Assembly: GCA_949825045.1 (NCBI GenBank) | Contig: OX463829.1 | Span: forward strand, 22,042,715-22,106,714 | From: Argyresthia goedartella | Taxonomy: Eukaryota; Arthropoda; Insecta; Lepidoptera; Argyresthiidae | Length of the DNA stretch: 64,000 nucleotides | Direction of reading: 5' to 3' | Part shown: positions 59,201-64,000 of the stretch, in pieces | Layout: every line of letters begins with the position of its first letter | Numbering within the stretch: the first letter of the stretch is position 1 | Program-made: the position numbers and the translations under genes | The notes under the pieces: model-generated | What the model saw: the letters and a program-made list of their open reading frames with translations, nothing else | What the model was told of the DNA's origin: nothing | The model's database searches: none

Positions 59201-60098
59201 ATTTGGCTTATGTTTAAACGATTACCAAAACGCACCTATTTTACTACCAATAAATTCGAAATGACTGCCAGAATGGATAAATGTCCACCAAATTTTGTTT
59301 GGATATTTATCCAAACTTCTTTTTATGTTTTGTGTACTTAAGTTTATGTTTTAAGTATTTTTTGTTGTTCTTACATGTTCAACCGAACACGAAGGATAAA
59401 GGGTGCTTCGCTTCGCTCACCCCCTTTTCCCTTCACCTAAGCTACCGCAGTATTTTGCCCTGATATTATTTGCAACTTTTGGTTTTCATTTATCCATTTT
59501 GGGTAGGAAAAAAATATTTTGGTGATCATTATATTTGTTGCCCTTTTATTTGTGCCGTATTTGGCTTGTTGGCAGCGCCTGTTGTTTGGAGTCTGAATGC
59601 GATAAACTGAATTTTACGCACTTGGGAACAATCGAACGATACACTATTCGTGTTTCATAAGAGACTCGGGCCCATCTATTCTCTAGATCAGACATAGCCT
59701 GAGCGAAATTGATCATCTAGTTTATATTGGGACGTTCATTGCTTAATTTTCCATTATACGTTTCATTACTTCTGTATCAAACATTATTAATTTATTGATC
59801 AATTGGAAAGTATTGTTGTGTTATTTATTAAGTCATAATAATTATACAGGTTTTGAAACTAGTATTTTTGTACTAGGTCGTTTTGAAACTAGTATTTTTG
59901 TACTAGGTCGTTTTGAAACTAGTATTTTTGTACTAGGTCGTTTTGGTCGACATTTTGGTTAAACATAATCCAGCTTAACACGACTGCCCTGCGGATCTTA
60001 CCCCGTTTTCAGACCAGAGCACCAGAACAATCACGTACAGAATGGCCTGGATGATCGGCAGCTGAAGCACCAGGAACCGCAGTGACAGAATCTTACTC
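56246..60098 (-). CDS. Organic solute transporter alpha-like membrane protein, 3' exons (gene C)
   Basis: Four minus-strand exons join in frame: 60098-60002, 57428-57288, 56843-56738 and 56442-56246 (stop TGA), about 180 residues. Splice sites are GT-AG and phases agree (end phases 0, 0, 1). Four hydrophobic segments are visible: FLVLQLPIIQAILYVIVLVL, FIYIQVFIVTSILFGVWGMI, FLALQLALLAVKLQGGL and IHNCLMIVEMFLLSLWAYRL. The order and the KFLALQ...KLQ block fit the C-terminal half of the OST-alpha/TMEM184 family (steroid and bile-acid type transport at the plasma membrane). The last 45 residues are soluble. The 60098 exon starts one base into a codon, so at least one upstream exon exists, beyond the retroelement at 61.8 kb or outside the window. 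Family assignment is from pattern recall and should be tested. An alternative acceptor at about 57534 would add 35 residues but follows a weaker site. Confidence 0.65.
57791..57960. repeat. (GCC)n run and adjoining dispersed repeat
   Basis: A GCCGCC tract at about 57790-57812 lies in gene C intron, followed at 57825-57960 by ATAGATGAATTTTCC...TTCCATTCACCTTTTTTCC, a relative of 35945-36070. The minus-strand open frame that translates the tract as poly-Gly is not supported as a gene. Confidence 0.5.
58190..58402 (+). repeat. SINE in gene C intron
   Basis: A tRNA-like head with box B GTTTCGAACCCCGG (about 58263), linker AAAAAAATCCCCAGGTCTTG, GATGTTTCTATTTGTGTCAC, CGCTGTTTCTGGTTCCCACG, CCTTGTGTGGGGCCAGAAGC and ATGTATGTGTGTGCC. 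Opposite orientation to the gene. Confidence 0.85.
59203..59560 (-). repeat. Dispersed repeat with GCGAAGCGAAG module, inverted copy
   Basis: Reverse complement of 10424-10748 over nearly its full length, including GGTAATCGTTTAAAC, TTGGATAAATATCC, GTTGAACATGTAAGAACAAC and GCGGTAGCTTAGG. In the gene C intron, same strand as the gene. Confidence 0.75.
59851..59940. repeat. Three perfect 30-bp tandem units
   Basis: TTTTGAAACTAGTATTTTTG plus TACTAGGTCG repeated exactly three times, with TTTTGGTCG starting a broken fourth. Each unit contains the small inverted pair CTAGTA/TACTAG. It lies 60-150 bp downstream of the gene C exon donor at 60001. Confidence 0.95.
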
Positions 60099-61794
60099 CT
60101 GAAATTAAAAGAAAAGGGAAATTAAAAGCAGGATAATGAAAAATAAAGGTTCCTACTTCCGTTGTGCCTCCCCACAGTCAGTTCCCAATATTTGCCAAGT
60201 AACGGATAAATAATCGACCGCAAATATTAATACACCTTGATGTTAAACAGTAAACCTTTAACTCCCCAAAGCAAACACCTAGAACAAGTTACCATTAAAA
60301 CAATGTCATCACATACGCTCACGAGTAGATACCTTCCCAAATTACCCCAAACCCAGCCCCAGCCATTCAGTGCCATACTTCGTATCACTTGCTATTCAAG
60401 TTTATCGTTTTACAGCGTCAAATGGGTTAATAGTCGGAAAAGTGACTGGTGTGGTAGGGGAATTCACATAAAGTCTAGGGAAATGTTATTTGAGATTACT
60501 CCCTCCGTCCAGAGGCTTGACCTCTGTGTATACAACAAATAAGGTAAGTACTTGGTCGTTTGAACTATGTATATATTTGGGGCTAATCTTGCGTGTGATA
60601 ATTGATTGGCATCTCTTTGCTGTTTCAACTAATAATAGGTAATATCCGGGGTATTATAGCCCTAAGTTGAGAAAGTTATGGCTGCTGAAGATTTTTAGGT
60701 CGAAACGGATTTGTGCAGGAAGGTTATTATGTTGACGCCCTCCCTCAGCCTACAACCCTTCCGCACCGTTGCATCCACTACTACAGGAACTTGGGGTGTC
60801 CCAGGCTACAAGGGCGAAATATACATATATTTTTTCGAATTTTGTTACACACACCCCTCTATTTGTTATATTTGACCCAAATACCTAAAATATGAAATAT
60901 TATTGTTATCGAATACAGATAACCGATGCCCGACTTGATGTAAAACATGTACTATGTAAGGTAGTAAGGAATTCATGAAGGGGTTTTAGAACATATTATA
61001 CATTCAACAGTAAAAAACTGTTATATTATTTATTATTATGTATTTTTCCTAAAGCCTCACACACGCCTTTTAATATCAACTCGTGATGGCGGTACGCAAA
61101 AATTAGCATTTCTCTATCGACACTTTACTTCACTTCACGAATGTTATAGAACAAAACTGCCAGTACCGAGGGTAGTTTGGAAATGGTAATTTGATGTTTT
61201 ATATCCCCTTTTAAAATATTCCCTGTTTAGCACATCACATAAACATGTTTACTTTAAAAAGCAAGCAATAAGAAGCACATCGATACTTTAGCTTGCGCAC
61301 GCCAAAGTATAGAGAGCACTATAGTGACTTGTTCGATCGAACTTTTTTTGCTACTTTTACGTTTTGCCATTATTCGCACATACTATGAGGGGATGCATTA
61401 AAAATATATATCAATATATTTTTTGGGACACCCTTCTATATTCTATTCTATATAGTTAAGCCAAGTATATATTTAAAATCATGTAAACTAAGCAATGTAT
61501 TAGTGACACTTTGCGAAAACTAACCATAGATTCCATTTTTAAAACTCAATAACTTTAACTTTACAATCGCTTTAACTTCAACAGACGGCATTTGCTGAGC
61601 AAGTATTTGCCAGTTTTTACATAGATATTTGTTATTATAAATTTAAATTATTCTATTTATAAGTTAGTCTATTTTGACTTTTAATATGTGTTTTCGCAAT
61701 ACATTTCCATTTTCTTTCATTAATTTAGTTTTTGTTTGAAGCCTACGGGATCGGCAGTCACCCATGTTTGTTTACATTATTTTAATTACGTTCC
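60099..61794. other. No recognisable feature
   Basis: Presumed intron or upstream of gene C. The plus open frame at 60237-60542 has no domain. Nothing else seen. Confidence 0.35.
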
Positions 61795-63935
61795 TGGCTT
61801 TACTATGATGATTTTCTCCGACCGGGTTCGGTCTGCTGTTTCGGCTGGTGAAGGCGTCGTTCGTGTGCCTTCTTGTGGCTCAGGTAGCCTATTGATTGGT
61901 GAAAGTGCGCTTTATATGTCGCTTCTGCACGTCGAACCTCAAGAACTGACCGCCTTCCTTGCTTGCGTTTTCCGCTCTGTAGTTCGCAGTTTAAGAGACG
62001 TTTTGCAAGACGCTCATCTGGCATTCGTCGCACATGGCCACACCAACGCAGGTGACGCCTCATCAAATAAGCTTCCATCCCACTAACATTAGAACGTCGT
62101 AATATCTCTGTATTCCTGTTACGGGCTGACCACTTGACGTCCTAAATGGTATGTATGTCGCAGACAATTTGTTTGATTCCGCATTTTACAAAAGGGCGTC
62201 GTCCGTTTACAAACGCGCGCTGCTATGTAATATGCCGAAGGCAAATTGACACTCCTTTATGTTTTAAGCATTTATTGTTGTTCTTACATGTTCAACCTAA
62301 CACGAAGGGTAAAGGGGGCTTCGCTTCGCTCACCCCCTTTACCCTTCACCTAAGCTACCGCAGCGTTTTGCCATGAGAATTTGCTATTTTAATCTCAATT
62401 TGCAATTTGCCTTCGGCATATTACATAGCAGCGCGCGTTTGTAAACGGACGACGCCGTTTGTAAAATGTGGAATCTTACAATTTGCCTGCCACATGGACA
62501 CCAGGTCTCAACAATGTAGAGAAGGTTCGTAAGAACTGTAGCCATAAAGACGGAGATTTTGGTGGACTACTTGATGCCATGCGATCGGAAGACTTTGCGC
62601 TCCAATCTCCCAAAAGCTGCTGCAGCAGGCTAATTCTTCCGTTTAGTTCTGGATCAAGATCGTATTTTGCTGATACAGTGCTCCCTAGGTTATTGAACTT
62701 ATCGACCTGCTTCACGGTGTTCGAGCCGAGCTTTGTGTCCAGCTTTATAAATATCTTCCCAACAGAAGATAGCAAAGAGATTCCTCGGTAAGCATTACAG
62801 TTGGAGCTGTCGCCCTAGTTCTTGTAAAGAGCGCATACACGCAAAGCGATGAAGTTTTCTGGGGTGCTAGTCTCTCGTGTGAGTTTCCTGAGTTTAAGGG
62901 TACTAACTTTTATGTGCTCTTGGAGGTTTAGGTTGTCAGTCTGCTCTTGACTCCGCAGCAGATTCCGGTGCTTCTCGATAGCTTCTGCCAAAGTCTGGTT
63001 ATTGTCATCAAACCACTCTTCCCGAACACGTTTTCGGAATTCCAGCGTGTTGGTAGCAGCTTCTACGAGATCAGAGCTCAAATACTTCCAGGCCTCTTGC
63101 AAGTCCTGGTGGCCAGTGTTACGTGTACAGTAAAACTCTTGGCTTTGCAGTTTCTGCACAACTAACATATGGTATGTCCAGCAGTTAGCACCTCTCGTGA
63201 CTCAAGTGATTTGCACTTGAGATAGGTCTAGTTGGCGAACCAGAGCGTAGTCAATTAGATGCCAGTGTTTAGACCTCGGATGTATCCATGTCATTTTGTA
63301 CTTGGCTGGCAATCTGAAGCAGGTGTTGGTAATGGCCAACTCATATTGAGTACACAAACTTAGCAGGAGGTTTTCGTTGCTGTTCATGGTGCCTATGCCT
63401 ATGCCGTGTCTTCCGATGTACCTTGATGATCTCGTTCAATGCGTGCGTTAATATCAAGGACGAGCACCTGCTCTCCTCGGCGGATCTTCACCACAGCATC
63501 GGAAAGTTCCTTGTAGAATTTTTCCTACAATTCGTCGTCTTTGCGTAAACGCTGAGTATGTACAGATGGTTATCGTTGTCCAGATGTATTCGCAATGAAA
63601 TGACGCTATCTGAGGTGTTGACAGGACACCAATCCAACCTTTGTACTATCTCATTCTTGATTGCGAAACCTACACCAGATCGACGGGGTTCTGATGCTAC
63701 AGCTCCGCATCCATGCTCTACTATTTTGCCCTCTTCCGCTAGGTGGGTCTCACTTAGTGCAGCTATGTCTATGTTATAACGTCGTAATTCACGGGCAAAG
63801 ATAGCAGTTTTCCGCTTCGGGCATAGTTTGGTATCACGATCGAGTAGTGTACGTACATTCTTAGCGGCAAAAGTCAATGGTTTGGCTTGACTGTACTGTT
63901 TTATAGACGTTATCACTAAACGCGTAAACTACAGT
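61795..63935 (-). pseudogene. APE-type non-LTR retrotransposon lacking the RT core, split by a MITE
   Basis: Read from 63916 on the minus strand: an endonuclease-like N-terminus (LTFAAKNVRTLLDRDTKLCP, IDIAALSETHLAEEG, RRSGVGFAIKNEIV), a break, then LLLSLCTQYELAITNTCFRL and KHWHLIDYALVRQLDLSQVQ. A linker runs to RVCALYKN and, past a stop, GDSSNCNAYRGISLLSSVGK. It then jumps directly to KLGSNTVKQVDKFNNLGSTV, which normally follows the RT catalytic core, so that core is missing. After the inserted MITE (62159-62492) it resumes with [36 protein letters not shown] to about 61800. The DFNA-type endonuclease block is also lost between 63490 and 63400. Confidence 0.8.
62159..62492. mobile_element. 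Fold-back MITE with about 90-bp near-identical arms
   Basis: The left arm 62159-62249 and right arm 62401-62492 are reverse complements with few differences (ATTTTACAAA, GGCGTCGTCCGTTTACAAAC, GCGCGCTGCTATGTAATATG, CCGAAGGCAAATTG). The 150-bp centre carries, on the minus strand, the GCGAAGCGAAGC/GCGGTAGCTTAGG module. No ORF of its own. It interrupts the retroelement between its post-RT region and C-terminal tail. High arm identity suggests youth or gene conversion. Confidence 0.8.
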
Positions 63936-64000
63936 CTTCACAAAATAAAAGGCCCAGTGACAGCGTCCGTTTCACTGACGTAATAATGTTGAATTATGTT

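Noticed and set aside
59851..59940. CRISPR-like direct repeats
   Set aside because: Units are contiguous with no spacers, in a eukaryotic intron.

Overview
This is eukaryotic, insect-type DNA, most likely from a moth or butterfly. It is AT-rich, has GT-AG introns, and is saturated with mobile elements of lepidopteran character: tRNA-derived SINEs sharing a GTGTGGGGCCAGAAGCAATG-type tail, a dispersed repeat built on a palindromic GTGCGAGTC block and ending in TACGGAACCCTA, mori-type (DD37D) mariners, a DD34D mariner, a Tc1 element, and non-LTR retrotransposons. The taxonomic call is an inference from these families.

Four host genes can be supported. (A) A five-exon minus-strand gene (33388 to 22820, 914 aa) is a BEGAIN/TJAP1-family coiled-coil scaffold with a C-terminal PDZ ligand. 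(B) A six-exon plus-strand gene (50920 to 55403, 1092 aa) encodes a long coiled-coil protein with an N-myristoylation-type start and three copies of a conserved C-terminal helical repeat; I do not recognise it. (C) The last four exons of a minus-strand multipass membrane protein (60098 to 56246) look organic solute transporter alpha-like; its 5' end is not visible. (D) Two consecutive minus-strand exons (9607 to 8930) with matching phase form the N-terminus of an unrecognised protein. Genes B and C converge tail to tail, about 840 bases apart.

Layout. 1-8.9 kb: retroelement debris (CR1/L2-like RT, RTE tail), SINE pieces, a fold-back MITE and dispersed repeats. 8.9-9.6 kb: gene D. 10.4-13.1 kb: a repeat and a DD41D transposon with long inverted repeats. 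14.8-15.9 kb: a diverged tandem duplication. 16-22.8 kb: mostly unassigned, with one SINE and a retroelement remnant. 22.8-33.4 kb: gene A, whose 6.3-kb second intron holds a Tc1, a MITE, a mariner and two retroelement fragments. 34-50 kb: a gene-poor block with a fold-back element, four broken transposons, a 1.3-kb imperfect palindrome and a duplicated MITE; it includes two nearly identical mori-type mariners in opposite orientation. 50.9-60.1 kb: genes B and C. 61.8-64 kb: a non-LTR element interrupted by a fold-back MITE.

No RNA gene, CRISPR array or intact autonomous transposon was found. Every transposase or reverse transcriptase seen carries at least one stop, frameshift or deletion. 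Recurring themes are reverse-transcriptase cores missing from elements whose two ends survive, a shared internal module carried by different inverted-repeat elements, and local palindromes that look like template-switch scars.
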